A stretch of 64,000 bases of DNA from Planctomycetota bacterium (lineage in GTDB: Bacteria; Planctomycetota; Phycisphaerae; Phycisphaerales; UBA1924), in contig JANRJM010000013.1 in NCBI GenBank assembly GCA_033763975.1, positions 1 to 64,000 on the forward strand, written 5' to 3'. The notes beneath the pieces were generated by a model that worked only from the letters and a program-made list of their open reading frames with translations, was not told the origin of the DNA and ran no database searches. Both the position numbers and the translations under genes were made by a program. This document shows, in pieces, positions 26,294 to 37,375 of the stretch (position 1 is the first letter of the stretch; every line of letters begins with the position of its first letter).

Positions 26294-27202
26294 ATGCCAA
26301 AGCGCGCCTTCACGCTGATCGAGTTGCTGGTGGTGATCGCGATCATCGCGCTGCTGATCGGGCTGCTGCTGCCCGCGCTGGGCAAGGCGCGCGAGGCGGG
26401 GCGCTCGACCAAGTGCCGCTCGAACATGCGCCAGTTCGCGCTGGCCACGAGTTTCTACGCGGCGGACTTCAAGGACCGGGTGTGGCCCGTAGCGGACCGG
26501 TCGCCGACGTGGCCCAACGGCAACCGCGTGTGGTTCGCGCAGACCGTGCCCCCGCCCCCGCCCGGAGAGGCCGGCACCAACGTCGCGCAGTGGGCGAAGA
26601 TCGTGGATTCGTCGGGCGTCGCGCGCCCGGGGTTCCTGTACGACTACGTCCAGAACGCGCACGCCGTGGGCGAGTGCCCCACCAACAAGCGCCGCTCGGT
26701 GTCGGGCACCGAGCGTGCGAACATGTGGGCGAGCGTCACGGGCGTCGACTTTGACTACTCCATGCTGGACGAGACCGAGGGCGTGAAGCTCGGCTGGCAG
26801 GGGTTCTTCGGCGTGGCGCCGCCCAACGCGCCGCAGTCGTCGGTGCTCGCCGCCGCATGGATCCCGCAGCTCACGCAGCTCCACTCGGTGCCGGTCTTTT
26901 TCGAGGAGAGTTCGTTCTTTCACAACGGCGCGCAGCACAAGGACGGCATGTTCGGCAACGAAGACCGGCTGACGCTGCGCCACGAGAAGGGCGGGCACAT
27001 CGCGTACCTCGACGGCTCCGCCAAGCACCACGTCTTCGCCAACGACCGCCTCGACACGAGCACCAACACCAACGCGAACGTCAACGCGAACGACTTCTAC
27101 ATCAACGTCCGCGGGCTCAACTCCACCTGGCTCGCCATCTCCGACCGCCAGTGGCGCTACGGGTTCGTGCAGGGCTACGGCTGGCTGAACCACCCGCGCT
27201 AG
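26294..27202 (+). CDS. Pseudopilin-like protein, prepilin N-terminus and H-X9-DG motif
   Basis: 302 residues, ATG 26294. It opens with [21 protein letters not shown], a textbook prepilin cleavage and methylation signal with Phe after the cleavage site and Glu at +5, then [25 protein letters not shown]. Near the C-terminus [15 protein letters not shown] fits H-X9-DG. Shared landmarks with the gene at 6467 (LYDYxxNxxAVxECPxNKRR, PVFxEESSxxxN, GNEDxxTxRH) show the two are paralogues. Probably an exported minor pseudopilin or surface protein. No secretion apparatus gene adjoins it. Confidence 0.85.
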   Translation: MPKRAFTLIELLVVIAIIALLIGLLLPALGKAREAGRSTKCRSNMRQFALATSFYAADFKDRVWPVADRSPTWPNGNRVWFAQTVPPPPPGEAGTNVAQWAKIVDSSGVARPGFLYDYVQNAHAVGECPTNKRRSVSGTERANMWASVTGVDFDYSMLDETEGVKLGWQGFFGVAPPNAPQSSVLAAAWIPQLTQLHSVPVFFEESSFFHNGAQHKDGMFGNEDRLTLRHEKGGHIAYLDGSAKHHVFANDRLDTSTNTNANVNANDFYINVRGLNSTWLAISDRQWRYGFVQGYGWLNHPR

Positions 27203-27246
27203 AGCGCGTTCGGTCGGCCTTGTGTATGCGGGCGGGTCGCCGGCGT

Positions 27247-28953
27247 TCAGCGGGGCGAAGCCGCGCCGGGGGCCGGGGCCGGCTTGGGTGCCTGGCGCAC
27301 CGGCGTGTCATCGTCGGCCTGGAGCATCCGGTCGAGCATCGTGCCGATCAACGCCGTGCCCGCGCCCGTCTGCCCCTGCTCGCCCAGCACCATGATCCGC
27401 GGCGTGATCTGGATGTTCCGCTCGCCCACGATCTTCAGCACCTCGATCATCGCCGCGTTCGACTTCCCGATCTGCAGCGCGATCTTCTCGTACGCCTCCG
27501 CCTGCGCGTCGGCCTTGATCGTCGTCGCCTCGGCCTCGGCCTGCGCCTCGGTCACCCGGCGACGCTGCTCCTCCGCCGCGATCTTCACCGAGTACTGCGC
27601 CGTCGCCAGCTTCTTCTCCTCCTCGGCCTCCTGCGTCGTGCGCGTGAGCTCCTTCTTCTGCTCCGCCGCCTTCTGCTGCTCCTGGAACGTGAGCTGCTCT
27701 TGCTTCGCCAGTTCGCGGTCCGTCTGCGTCTTGAGCAGCGCGCCAAGCGTCTCCTCGTCGCCGACGTTGCCGATGCGCACCGCCGTCACCCGCACCCCGT
27801 AGCGGGCCATCTGCGTCACGAGCATCTGCAGCGACTGCGATTCCTGCTGCGAACGCTGCTGCACGTAGTCCAGCGCCTTCACCTTCTCGGCGTTGTTCCG
27901 GAAGATGGCGCGCACCGCCGAGTTCAGCGCGTTGCGGAAGCGGTCGCCCTCGTCGTCGCCCAGCGACGCCACCACGATCGGCGCGCTCGCAGCACTCACG
28001 ACGTACTCGATCCGCACGTCCACCGGGAACGTGAACCCGTCGTTCGTGCGCACCGTGATCTCACGCTCTTCCATCGGCGAGGCGTGCAGCACCTTCTGCT
28101 GCCCGCTCTCGTTCTGGCGCTGCGATGCCGACTGCATGACATCGATGCGCGCCACCGGCAACGCCGCGAACTGCGCGACCATCTCCGTCGTCCAGATCTC
28201 CACCAGCGTGAACGCCTCGGTGTTCAGCGGGTACTTGCCCGGCAACAGAACGTCCTTGCGGATGCCCATCTCGTCGGGCCCCGCCAGCAGCAGCGGCGGC
28301 ACGCCCGACGTCTGCTCGCCCGGCAGCGCGACGGCCTCGCTCGCGGGCGTCCCGAAGTTCGCCTTCAGCACGCCCACCTCGCCCTGCAGAATCTCGGTCT
28401 GGTCGACCATCCGCACGCTGAACAGACGCGGGTTGAGCGGGTAGCGCCCGGGCGTCAGCACCGACACCTGCTTGCCCTTGCGGCCCTTCCCGGTCGTGAG
28501 GAAGTACCGCGCGTCGAGCATCTGCTGGAACGTGGTGCGGGGCCATTCGGGCGCGAACAGCTGCCCCTCGTCCTGCGGCAGGCCGTCGGTCGTCTCGATC
28601 AGCCCCACCTGGCCCGACGACACCTCGATCAGCGGCACAAGGTCAACGCTGTACAGCACGGGCCAGTACCACAGGTGGACGCCCGAACGCAGGATGTCGG
28701 CCTGCGGGCCCATCTCGCCGTTCACCGCGAGGATCTTCCCTTCCTTCAGGGGCGAGCCCAGCATGTTCTTCGTCACGATGCCCACGCGATCGCCCGGGAC
28801 GTAGACGATCGACGACATCGAGATGCCGAAGATCACCAGCACGAGCGCCGCCAGGCGCATCGGCTTGGCGAGCACGCGGGCCTTGTCTCCAAAGCTCGCC
28901 CCGACGAGCACCAACGCCAGCACCAGGCACAGCACCAGGACAGCAAAGCCCAT
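27247..28953 (-). CDS. SPFH/Band 7 (flotillin-like) membrane protein
   Basis: 568 residues. Two N-terminal membrane segments (about 2-19 and 33-52: [17 protein letters not shown] and [19 protein letters not shown]) precede the SPFH region beginning [17 protein letters not shown] coiled-coil follows (about 415-500: [25 protein letters not shown], then [21 protein letters not shown]), and a conserved C-terminal stretch. It also has a duplicated GKYPLN/GRYPLN element. Flotillin-type proteins oligomerise at the membrane as scaffolds. The gene is divergent from asnS and ends 44 bp from the convergent pseudopilin gene. Confidence 0.88.
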   Translation of the reverse strand: MGFAVLVLCLVLALVLVGASFGDKARVLAKPMRLAALVLVIFGISMSSIVYVPGDRVGIVTKNMLGSPLKEGKILAVNGEMGPQADILRSGVHLWYWPVLYSVDLVPLIEVSSGQVGLIETTDGLPQDEGQLFAPEWPRTTFQQMLDARYFLTTGKGRKGKQVSVLTPGRYPLNPRLFSVRMVDQTEILQGEVGVLKANFGTPASEAVALPGEQTSGVPPLLLAGPDEMGIRKDVLLPGKYPLNTEAFTLVEIWTTEMVAQFAALPVARIDVMQSASQRQNESGQQKVLHASPMEEREITVRTNDGFTFPVDVRIEYVVSAASAPIVVASLGDDEGDRFRNALNSAVRAIFRNNAEKVKALDYVQQRSQQESQSLQMLVTQMARYGVRVTAVRIGNVGDEETLGALLKTQTDRELAKQEQLTFQEQQKAAEQKKELTRTTQEAEEEKKLATAQYSVKIAAEEQRRRVTEAQAEAEATTIKADAQAEAYEKIALQIGKSNAAMIEVLKIVGERNIQITPRIMVLGEQGQTGAGTALIGTMLDRMLQADDDTPVRQAPKPAPAPGAASPR

Positions 28954-29078
28954 GCGACACCTCCCCCGCGGCGTTACGCCGCGGCCCGGACGATGATTGG
29001 GTGCTCGCGGGGGACGCGTGCTGTCGGATCCCTACCATCCCGCCCGGCGCCCCGCGCGTCGGGGGCTGGAGGTATCGC

Positions 29079-30533
<1,455 letters not shown>

Positions 30534-30540
30534 ACGCCAC

Positions 30541-30570
30541 GAAAAAGCCCGCCGGCTGTGCCGACGGGCT
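30541..30570 (-). terminator. Rho-independent terminator for the CHRD gene
   Basis: Read on the minus strand: agcccg (30565-30570) and gccg (30560-30563) pair with 30546-30551 and 30553-30556, with one mismatch and a 3-nt loop, then TTTTT (30542-30546). It lies between the convergent asnS and CHRD genes. Confidence 0.85.
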
Positions 30571-30625
30571 CGTGGAACGCCGCGGTGTTGTCTCGCCTCG
30601 CTACGCCGGTGACTCGCCGGCGCCG

Positions 30626-32197
30626 TTACGGGCAGGGCTGCCCGCCGACGACCTGCTCGAGCGTGGCGATGTCGTCCTGGTCGACGTTGCCGTCCTGGTT
30701 GAAGTCGGGGTCGATGCTCGAGCACGACGGGTCGCCCGCGACCACCTGCGCCAGGCACGCGATGTCGTCCTGGTCGACGTTGCCGTCCTGGTTGAAGTCC
30801 GGCTCGCAGGTAGTCGGGCCCTCGATCGTCACCTGCGCCATGTCCGACGCGATGGTGCGGCAGAGGTTCGTGATCACCACGTCGTACATGCCCGACAGCG
30901 TGGCATCGGTCGGATCGATCGTCAGCGTCGCGGTCGTCACGCCCGCGTACGGGGCGGCGTTGGGCAGCGGGTTGCCGTTGCGGCGCCACTGGTACGACAG
31001 CGCGCCCCCGCCGCGGGTCTCGGCGACGACCATGAGGCTGACGGGCGTGGGCGCGGTGACGGTGACGGGGCTGGGCTGGGTGGTGACGAGGGGCTCGCAG
31101 GGGGCCGACATGCCCCGGAAGACCTGCCCACGGATCTCGCCGCCCGGGAACGCGTTGGAGTGGATGTTGATGTACGAGCGCGAGGTGAGCACGTTGGTCA
31201 GGTTGGCGGCCCCGAAGGCCCACGTGCCCTGCTTGCGCATGCCCAAAGGCAGATTCTGCACGACGCCGGCGTTGGACCCCGGGTTGGCGAAGCCGTGGAA
31301 GTGGGCGGCGATCTCGCCGCTGGCCAGGCCGCTGTGGCGAATGTCGTAGCCGAGCGTGTTGGTGCCCTGATTGACGGAGATGAGCGAGTAGCCGGTGCTG
31401 ATCGAGGCGTTCATCGGCACCTCTTGCACGCCGTTGATCGGGCTGACCCAGGTGACGACCTGCCCGCGGATCTCCCCGCCGGGGAAGGCGTTGGTGTGGA
31501 TGTTGACGTAGCTGAGCCCGTCCAAGATGCCCTGCTCCTGGGCTTCGGTGAAGTTCCAGACGCCGACCTTGGGCGAGCCGAGCGGCAGGTTGTGCACGAC
31601 GCCGGCGTTCACGCCGTGCGTGGCGAAGCCGTGGAAGTGGGCCGCGATGTCGGGCCCGGTGAGCCCGGCGAACGAGATGTAGTACGACAGTTCATTCGTC
31701 ACGGGATTGATGTTGAACAGCCCGAAGCCGGTGCCGGGGGTGGCGTTGGCGGGCACCTCCTGCCCCCCGTCGAGGTCGGCGACGGCCGAGACGATCTGCC
31801 CGCGGATCTCGCCCCCGGGGAAGTTCACCGAGTGGATGTTGACGTAGCACAGCCCGCCGAGGATCGCGCTCTCCTGCGCGTCGGTGAAGTTCCAGGTGCC
31901 GGCTTTGACGGTGCCGCTGGGGAGCGGGTGAACCACGCCGGAGTTGAAGCCGGGCGCAGAGAACCCGTGGATGTGGGCCGCCTGCTCGGCGCTCGACAGC
32001 CCCCAGTACACGATCTCGTACGTCATCGTGTTCTGGTCGGTGTCGATGACGAACCGCCCGGCGCCGCGCGCCGTCGACGCGTTCGCCGGCACCTCCTGCA
32101 AGCCCGTCAGCAGGCAGACACGGGTGACGATTTCGGCCTGGGCCATCGACGCGGCGAGCGACGCGGCCACGATCGCGATGCGAGCGGGGTTCTTCAT
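30626..32197 (-). CDS. Triple CHRD-domain exported protein with Ig-like domain and dockerin-like tail
   Basis: 523 residues from ATG 32197 with GAAGGAG upstream. Signal peptide MKNPARIAIVAASLAASMAQA. Three CHRD domains in tandem (about residues 22-135, 136-250, 251-360), each with LxGxQEVPxNA, TYEIxYxGLS, AAHIHG(F), GxVxxLPxG and FPGGEIRGQ. An Ig-like domain follows (about 362-460: ALSYQWRRNGNPLPNA and GMYDVVITN). The paired tail ends QPCP. CHRD domains, named from chordin, occur in bacterial exported proteins of unknown function. Its terminator lies at 30541-30570. Confidence 0.88.
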   Translation of the reverse strand: MKNPARIAIVAASLAASMAQAEIVTRVCLLTGLQEVPANASTARGAGRFVIDTDQNTMTYEIVYWGLSSAEQAAHIHGFSAPGFNSGVVHPLPSGTVKAGTWNFTDAQESAILGGLCYVNIHSVNFPGGEIRGQIVSAVADLDGGQEVPANATPGTGFGLFNINPVTNELSYYISFAGLTGPDIAAHFHGFATHGVNAGVVHNLPLGSPKVGVWNFTEAQEQGILDGLSYVNIHTNAFPGGEIRGQVVTWVSPINGVQEVPMNASISTGYSLISVNQGTNTLGYDIRHSGLASGEIAAHFHGFANPGSNAGVVQNLPLGMRKQGTWAFGAANLTNVLTSRSYINIHSNAFPGGEIRGQVFRGMSAPCEPLVTTQPSPVTVTAPTPVSLMVVAETRGGGALSYQWRRNGNPLPNAAPYAGVTTATLTIDPTDATLSGMYDVVITNLCRTIASDMAQVTIEGPTTCEPDFNQDGNVDQDDIACLAQVVAGDPSCSSIDPDFNQDGNVDQDDIATLEQVVGGQPCP

Positions 32198-32416
32198 GAT
32201 GCTCTCCTTCGGAGGGGTGCGGGCGCACCGCCTTCCGGTCGAGTATGTCCGATCGCGATTCCCGCTGTGCATGAGATCCCCAGAATGACACAAACCCAAA
32301 CAGTCAATGGGGTTGCGGGAAGCCCATGCGATGATCACGCGCGGCGCGGCGTGCGCACCAACGCCCCCGCACGCCAGGTTCGAATGACCCGTTCCGCGTG
32401 CCCCGATATGCCCGGC

Positions 32417-34285
32417 CTACGGGCACGCCCCGCCGGCAACAACCTGCTCCAACGCCGCGAGGTCGTCCTGGTCGACGTTGCCGTCCGCGTTGAAATCCGG
32501 GTCGCTGGTCGAGCACGACGCATCGCCCGCGACGGCCTGCGCCAGGCACGCGATGTCGTCCTGGTCGACATTGCCGTCCGCGTTGAAGTCCGGAACGCAC
32601 GACGGCGGGCAGCCGTACAGGCCGCAGAACATCGGGAGGCGTGCGACGACCGACCGCGCCTCGCCGCCCGGGGCGGCGGGATCCTGCACGATCCACTGCG
32701 CGTACACGACGTCGCCCGCGTCGAACAGCCGCGGCGAGATCGGCCAGTGCAGGGTGCCCAGCCCGAGCCCGGCGCCGACGCCCTGCGCGGTGGTAGACCC
32801 CGCGACGATGTCGGCCGAGACGCGGCCGTTGGTCGGGGGCGTGAACGAGAGCACCAGCGTGGCGCTGGCGCCGCCGAGCGCGCCGTCGAGGCCGATGCGG
32901 AAGTGTTGCATGCCGATCATCGCGGGGGTCTGCGCGATGATGCGGGGCACGATGCCGCCGGTGCCCGGCGAGCCGCCCCCGACGAGCGCGGGGAGCTGCG
33001 CGGGCCGATCGCCCGCCAGCAGGGGGCGATCAAACGGGAAGGTCTGGCTCGCGACGCGGGGGTCGGTGAGCGCGGTGAGGAACGCCTGCACGTCGGCGGC
33101 GGCGTTGGGCGGGAGCTGGATCAGCGGCATGATCGGGTCGCGGTTCTGCGGGAACTGCGCCGGCGGCCCCCCCGCGTAGAACCGCATCACGTCCGCGAGG
33201 TTGTTGAACTGCCCGTTGTGCATGAATGTCGGCTTGAGCGCGACGTTGCGCAGGCTCGGCACCTTGAAGCGCCCCGCGTCGGCGGGGTTGCCCGTCACGC
33301 TCTGCCGCCCCGGGTCCTCGGCGATCGGACGCAGCCCGATGTTGCGGAACGTGTGGTCGGTGAACTGGTCGGTCGCAACACTGTGACAGAGCGAGCAGCG
33401 TGCCGCGTTCACGTTGGTGAACGCGTTGAAGCCCCGCACCTGCGCGGGCGTCATCGCGCCCGGCACGCCGTCGCGGAACGCGTCGAAGGGCGTCTGGTCG
33501 GCGATCAGCGTGCGCTCGTACGTCGCGATCGCCATGGCGATGCGCGACGCGGTGATCTGCGCATCGCCGAAGGCCCGGCGGAACAGGTCCTGGTACGACG
33601 GGCGATCGGCCAGCGCCGCCTGCACATCCGCCGGCACGTTCGTCGCGAGGTCCAGCGGGTTCACGCCCGCGAGCTTGTCCGCCAGCGAGTCCCAGTCGAA
33701 CCCGTCGTGCGCCATCTCGACGCTGCTCACGGGCGGGCCGGCGGCCTGGCTCTCGAGCGCGCCCCCGACCGGGATCACGACCTGGCCCGTCTGCGGGTCG
33801 ACGAACTGCGAGCGGGCGCGCCCGTCCCAGAAGAGCTCCGGGGCGAACGCCGCGTTGATCATCGAGTTCGCCGCACGCGTGGTGATCTGCGGGTTGAGCC
33901 CGAAGACGTCGTCGCGCATGAAGTCGTTGTCGGCGTCGGAACGGATGATGCCGGGCGAGCCCAGCACGTCGTCGGGCGTGTTGATGATCCCGTCGCGCCC
34001 CGGGTGCCGGGCGATGCGCGGGTCCGCGCCGCCCCGCGCGGGGCTGTGGCACGTGCCGCACGACACGATGTTGCTCGTCGAGAGTTGCTCGTCCCAGAAC
34101 AGGACCTTCCCGAGCACGCGCTTGTCCTCGGTCAGCGGGTTCTGCGGCGGGACCGGCACCGGGGGAAGGTCGGCGCGGGCGAGCAGGCTGAGCGCCGCCG
34201 CCGTCCCCAGCGCCGCCGGCGCCACGCCCAACACCGCGATCGCCCCGCGGCGTGCCGAGGTCCTGCCCGAACGATGCATCTCCAT
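32417..34285 (-). CDS. Di-haem cytochrome c peroxidase family protein with dockerin-like tail
   Basis: 622 residues from ATG 34285, with GGGAG eight bases upstream. N-terminal signal: AIAVLGVAPAALGTAAALSLLARA. Two c-type haem sites, CGTCH and CSLCH, lie in a CCP/MauG-type domain: NPLTEDKRVLGKVLFWDEQLS, RDGIINTPDDVLGSPG, GRFKVPSLRNVALKPTFMHNGQF, MRFYAGG. Family members reduce peroxide or oxidise protein targets in the periplasm. About 150 extra residues follow the peroxidase domain, then the paired tail (PDFNADGNVDQDD twice, ending GACP). A redox enzyme with this tail is notable. 131 bp separate it from the CHRD gene ahead of any shared transcript end. Confidence 0.88.
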   Translation of the reverse strand: MEMHRSGRTSARRGAIAVLGVAPAALGTAAALSLLARADLPPVPVPPQNPLTEDKRVLGKVLFWDEQLSTSNIVSCGTCHSPARGGADPRIARHPGRDGIINTPDDVLGSPGIIRSDADNDFMRDDVFGLNPQITTRAANSMINAAFAPELFWDGRARSQFVDPQTGQVVIPVGGALESQAAGPPVSSVEMAHDGFDWDSLADKLAGVNPLDLATNVPADVQAALADRPSYQDLFRRAFGDAQITASRIAMAIATYERTLIADQTPFDAFRDGVPGAMTPAQVRGFNAFTNVNAARCSLCHSVATDQFTDHTFRNIGLRPIAEDPGRQSVTGNPADAGRFKVPSLRNVALKPTFMHNGQFNNLADVMRFYAGGPPAQFPQNRDPIMPLIQLPPNAAADVQAFLTALTDPRVASQTFPFDRPLLAGDRPAQLPALVGGGSPGTGGIVPRIIAQTPAMIGMQHFRIGLDGALGGASATLVLSFTPPTNGRVSADIVAGSTTAQGVGAGLGLGTLHWPISPRLFDAGDVVYAQWIVQDPAAPGGEARSVVARLPMFCGLYGCPPSCVPDFNADGNVDQDDIACLAQAVAGDASCSTSDPDFNADGNVDQDDLAALEQVVAGGACP

Positions 34286-34362
34286 AGTCTGTACTCCCGT
34301 GCGGGCCGAAACGGACGGGCGCGTCGGGTATTGCCGAGTATTCGGGATATCCGGCCCGAGAA

Positions 34363-34824
34363 CTACACGCGACCCCGCGTGCCCCGGGGTTCGTCGGGGC
34401 GTCCGGCCTCCGGATCGGCGAGCAGCCGGTCCACCAGCATCGACCCGCCCACGAAGAGAACCGCGGCGAGCGGCACGATGTACCAACGCTCCGGCGGGAC
34501 CCGCAGCGGCAGCCACGACGCCGGCATGGCGTAACTGAGCGCGTGGTACGCGATGCCCATGGCCGCCAGCCCGATCGACAGGCGCGACGCCTCGGTGAGC
34601 CCGTCTCGCCAGCGGGCGCCGGCCGAACGTGCCGCATCGGGATCGCGATCGACGGGGGCGAGCCGCCCGCCCCACAGCATCCACAACGCGAAGGCGAGCA
34701 GCACGCCCGCGAGCGGCGCGACCGTGCCGATGAGCAGCCAGTCGGGCCCCGTGCCGCCCGAGAACGCGGCGTGGGGCGGCGGGTGCGAGCCGGGCACGAG
34801 CGCCGGCGCGCCGGGCCCGGTCAC
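34363..34824 (-). CDS. Small three-helix membrane protein coupled to MEMO
   Basis: 153 residues from GTG 34824; GTGA overlaps the MEMO stop codon by 4 nt, strongly implying translational coupling. Three hydrophobic segments: WLLIGTVAPLAGVLLAFALWMLW, SRLSIGLAAMGIAYHALSYAM and WYIVPLAAVLFVGGSMLV, separated by charged loops. No family is recognised. It may anchor or assist the MEMO protein at the membrane, but this rests only on gene overlap. Confidence 0.7.
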   Translation of the reverse strand: MTGPGAPALVPGSHPPPHAAFSGGTGPDWLLIGTVAPLAGVLLAFALWMLWGGRLAPVDRDPDAARSAGARWRDGLTEASRLSIGLAAMGIAYHALSYAMPASWLPLRVPPERWYIVPLAAVLFVGGSMLVDRLLADPEAGRPDEPRGTRGRV

Positions 34825-36179
34825 GTCATCACCATGCTGGCGCTGCTGACGAAGGTGAAGCCCTCGGGGTCCATGGCGCCGGCGTAGTTGAGCAGCTCGA
34901 CCTTGGCGGGCTGGGTGATGCGGTGGGCCGCGACGAGGTTGCCGATGCTGCACCAGCGCGTCGGGTTCTGCTGCCAGGTCATGGACGCCAGGAGCTCGTC
35001 GGGCTTGTTGGACGTGAGGAACCCGAGCATCTCGCGATCGTGCGAGAGCACGCGCGTGCGGAAGTCGACGGCGGGCTTGTCCTCGCCGCCGAGCTTCTGC
35101 TGGTCGCCGAAGGCCGGCCCGCAGTGCGAGAGATCGGCCGAGGACACGACGAGCGTGGGCCCGCTGACCTCGCTGATGGCGGCCCGGATGGCCTCGATGA
35201 AGGCGTCGAGGTCCACGCCCTTGCCGTCGTAGCTCTTGCCTTCCAGTGCGGTGGGGTCGTGCACCAGCACGCCCATCACCTTGGGGAACTCGCCCTTGTC
35301 GTCGGCGCCGAAGACGTGCTGGATCCAGGGGATCTGCAGCTCGATGGAGTGCTCGCGCTCGTGGTCGAAGCGGTGCTCGAAGAGGCGCCGGGACTGCTCC
35401 TCGCCCAGGCGACGGCGCAGGGCGGCGATCAGGTCGAGATCGGCGTGGCACACGCCCAGGGGCGTCTCGTAGCCCTTGTCGCACCCGCACACGCCGGTGG
35501 CGAAGCCGAAGTGGTTGGTGCCCAGGATGACCACGCGCGCCGGACGGGGCGTGCCCTTGAGGCGTCCCCAGGTGGCGGCGTAGTTCATCCAGCCGCGCCC
35601 GTAGTCGAGGTGCGGGGCGACCACCGCCCGCGGGAGCGCGGTGAACGCGGGCGCGTCCTTCACGACCGTCGTGATCCACTGGTTGAACACGCCCCGCATC
35701 TTCTCGGCGCCGCGCGCGGCGGTCTCCTCGGGCGACGCGGGCATCGGCTCGTTCTGCTGCTGCACGCCCTGCTGCACGAGCGCCTCGGCGAAGGCAGCGC
35801 TGGCCGCGGGGGGCAGCGTGGCGGAGGAATCAAACTCCGCACGCGTCTTCTGGAGGAGCGCGTCGAACGCGGGGCCCTCGAGCAGGAAGGCCGATTCAAG
35901 CTGGGCGACCAGGTTCTCCAGCAGCGGGCGCGTGAGCCCGCGCCCGATCTGCTTCACGATGGCGTCGAGGTCGTGCTGGCCGTCCATGAGGGGCAGCACG
36001 TGCTGCACGGCGGGCGAGCAGTAGACGATCTTGTCCGAGATCTGTCTGGCGTCGGTCAGGCCGAGCATCGGCTGGCCTTCCTGGGTCTGGGCGGGGAACG
36101 CCCGGACCTGGCGCAGGCGCGGACGCTGCTGGTGGGGGGCGTTGGGATCGAAGGCGGGCTGCGCGGGCATCTGTGTCAT
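34821..36179 (-). CDS. MEMO family protein (AmmeMemoRadiSam system protein B) with N-terminal PqqD-like region
   Basis: 452 residues from ATG 36179. The C-terminal ~270 residues are MEMO: VVAPHLDYGRGW, VVILGTNHFGF, EHSIELQIPWIQHV, VVSSADLSHCGP and SMTWQQN. MEMO folds like an extradiol dioxygenase and is often associated with a radical SAM and an AMMECR1 protein, but neither is in this window. Residues of about 40-100 (ISDKIVYCSPAVQHVLPLMDG, then DLDAIVKQIGRGLTRPLLENL) resemble a PqqD-like peptide-recognition winged helix. That would be a fusion worth checking. Expected MEMO length alone is about 280. Confidence 0.85.
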   Translation of the reverse strand: MTQMPAQPAFDPNAPHQQRPRLRQVRAFPAQTQEGQPMLGLTDARQISDKIVYCSPAVQHVLPLMDGQHDLDAIVKQIGRGLTRPLLENLVAQLESAFLLEGPAFDALLQKTRAEFDSSATLPPAASAAFAEALVQQGVQQQNEPMPASPEETAARGAEKMRGVFNQWITTVVKDAPAFTALPRAVVAPHLDYGRGWMNYAATWGRLKGTPRPARVVILGTNHFGFATGVCGCDKGYETPLGVCHADLDLIAALRRRLGEEQSRRLFEHRFDHEREHSIELQIPWIQHVFGADDKGEFPKVMGVLVHDPTALEGKSYDGKGVDLDAFIEAIRAAISEVSGPTLVVSSADLSHCGPAFGDQQKLGGEDKPAVDFRTRVLSHDREMLGFLTSNKPDELLASMTWQQNPTRWCSIGNLVAAHRITQPAKVELLNYAGAMDPEGFTFVSSASMVMT

Positions 36180-36299
36180 GGAGGGGGAGCGTAGGCCAAT
36201 GCGGGGAGGACGCCGCAAGACTTGGAACCGCCGGGAGATCCGCCTAGACTCTGGGCCCAGCACCCGCCGGGTGCGTCCGGGGAGTCGGAGTTCCGCGTC

Positions 36300-36623
36300 A
36301 TGCTCGATCTCGCGTCATTCAAGCCCGGCCAGACCATCACTCTCACGCTGAACAAGCTTCCGCGCCGGGAGGACGCCGTCCACACCGTCGAGCGGCTCAT
36401 GCGCCTGGACCCGGTGAACCGCAAGGCGCTGAAGCGCGCCCAGCGGATGCGCGAGCAGCGCATCCTCATCTACAATCGTGGTAACCGGGACTGGGTCAGC
36501 CGCGAGAAGCCCGCGCTCGTCGTCCGCCCCGTCGAGGGCGCGACGTGGTCGATGTCCTTCGACTTCGACATCGCCCGCGACCTGCAGAGCGTGGGCGAGT
36601 ACCTGAGCGTGAAGTCCGCCTGA
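36300..36623 (+). CDS. Conserved small basic protein of unknown function
   Basis: 107 residues from ATG 36300. A soluble, strongly basic sequence with ITLTLNKLPRREDAVHTVERLMRLDP followed by RKALKRAQRMREQRILIYNRGNRDW. It probably belongs to a planctomycete-specific family. The basic helical middle suggests nucleic acid or protein binding. It is the first gene of a short plus-strand unit with the copper-binding lipoprotein and is divergent from MEMO (120-bp gap). Confidence 0.65.
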   Translation: MLDLASFKPGQTITLTLNKLPRREDAVHTVERLMRLDPVNRKALKRAQRMREQRILIYNRGNRDWVSREKPALVVRPVEGATWSMSFDFDIARDLQSVGEYLSVKSA

Positions 36624-36673
36624 GGACACTGCTTTCGCCGCTCGACCACGCAGCCCCGGCCGGAGGTTCCGCC

Positions 36674-37156
36674 GTGCGCTGTTCCCTCGTCCGCGGCGTC
36701 GTGCTCGTGCTCGCGTCGTTCGCCGCCCTCGCCCTCGGGGCGTGTGCGCGAGAACTCCCCCCGCCCGACCAGACCTATACGGTGCGCGGACGGATCGACG
36801 CGCTCCCCCAGCCGCCCGCGCCGCTGGCGATCCACCACGAGTTGATCCCAGAGTTCCTCGATCGCACCGGCAAGGTTGTCGGGATGCGCGAGATGGTGAT
36901 GGATTTTCCCGATCTCGCCCCGGGAGTCTCGCTCGAGGGCCTCAAGGCCGGCGATCCGATCGAGTTCACCTTCGAGGTGCGCTGGAAGTCCGACCCCCGC
37001 GCCCGCGTGACGCGGATCGTGCGGCTGCCCGACGACACCACGCTGGAACTGGGCGGCGAGCGCGAAGCCCCGCCCGGCGGATCGACGCCTTCCCCGGAGA
37101 AGGCACCCGAGACAACTCCAGATCCCCCCGCACCCGCCGAACCCGGTCCGGGATAA
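36674..37156 (+). CDS. CusF-like copper-binding lipoprotein
   Basis: 160 residues from GTG 36674, with GGAGG seven bases upstream. A lipoprotein signal ends at LGAC (Cys about residue 18-19). The core (about 28-115) follows the CusF/copper-binding OB pattern: YTVRGRIDALP, LAIHHELIPEF, GMREMVMDFPDL (Met and His ligand region), then LKAGDPIEFTFEVRW. A Pro-rich acidic tail closes it. Such periplasmic lipoproteins bind or deliver copper, often near cytochrome oxidase assembly or efflux genes, none of which are seen here. Confidence 0.75.
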   Translation: MRCSLVRGVVLVLASFAALALGACARELPPPDQTYTVRGRIDALPQPPAPLAIHHELIPEFLDRTGKVVGMREMVMDFPDLAPGVSLEGLKAGDPIEFTFEVRWKSDPRARVTRIVRLPDDTTLELGGEREAPPGGSTPSPEKAPETTPDPPAPAEPGPG

Positions 37157-37220
37157 GCACTTCCGCATCGGACGCGCGGCGCGCGCCCGGCGTGCCGTGG
37201 TTCCGGCCGGACGGGCGCGT

Positions 37221-37260
37221 AAAAAAACCCGGCACTCAGGACAAAAACCGAGCACCGGGT
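37221..37260 (-). terminator. Rho-independent terminator for the uracil-DNA glycosylase operon
   Basis: Minus strand: acccggtgctc (37250-37260) pairs with gagtgccgggt (37227-37237), an 11-bp stem with two wobble pairs, followed by seven T (37221-37227). It sits between convergent genes. Confidence 0.88.
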
Positions 37261-37375
37261 CTCGTGGGGGTCGTTGTGAAACGGCGTCGCGTGACGCACC
37301 ACCCGATTCGCAGCCCGAGCGGCCCCGGTTCCGGAAGGTCCAAGAAAAAATCGTCGGTGCCGCGAAAACACGCGG

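Noticed and set aside
26152-26448. Longer N-terminus for RlmN
   Set aside because: The upstream codons run through the pseudopilin promoter and start on the opposite strand. RlmN similarity begins at GTG 26151.
37330-37375. A second terminator (gccgcg/cgcggc hairpin and T6) after the uracil-DNA glycosylase gene
   Set aside because: The T-run is separated from the stem by about eight bases. The clear terminator is at 37221-37260.
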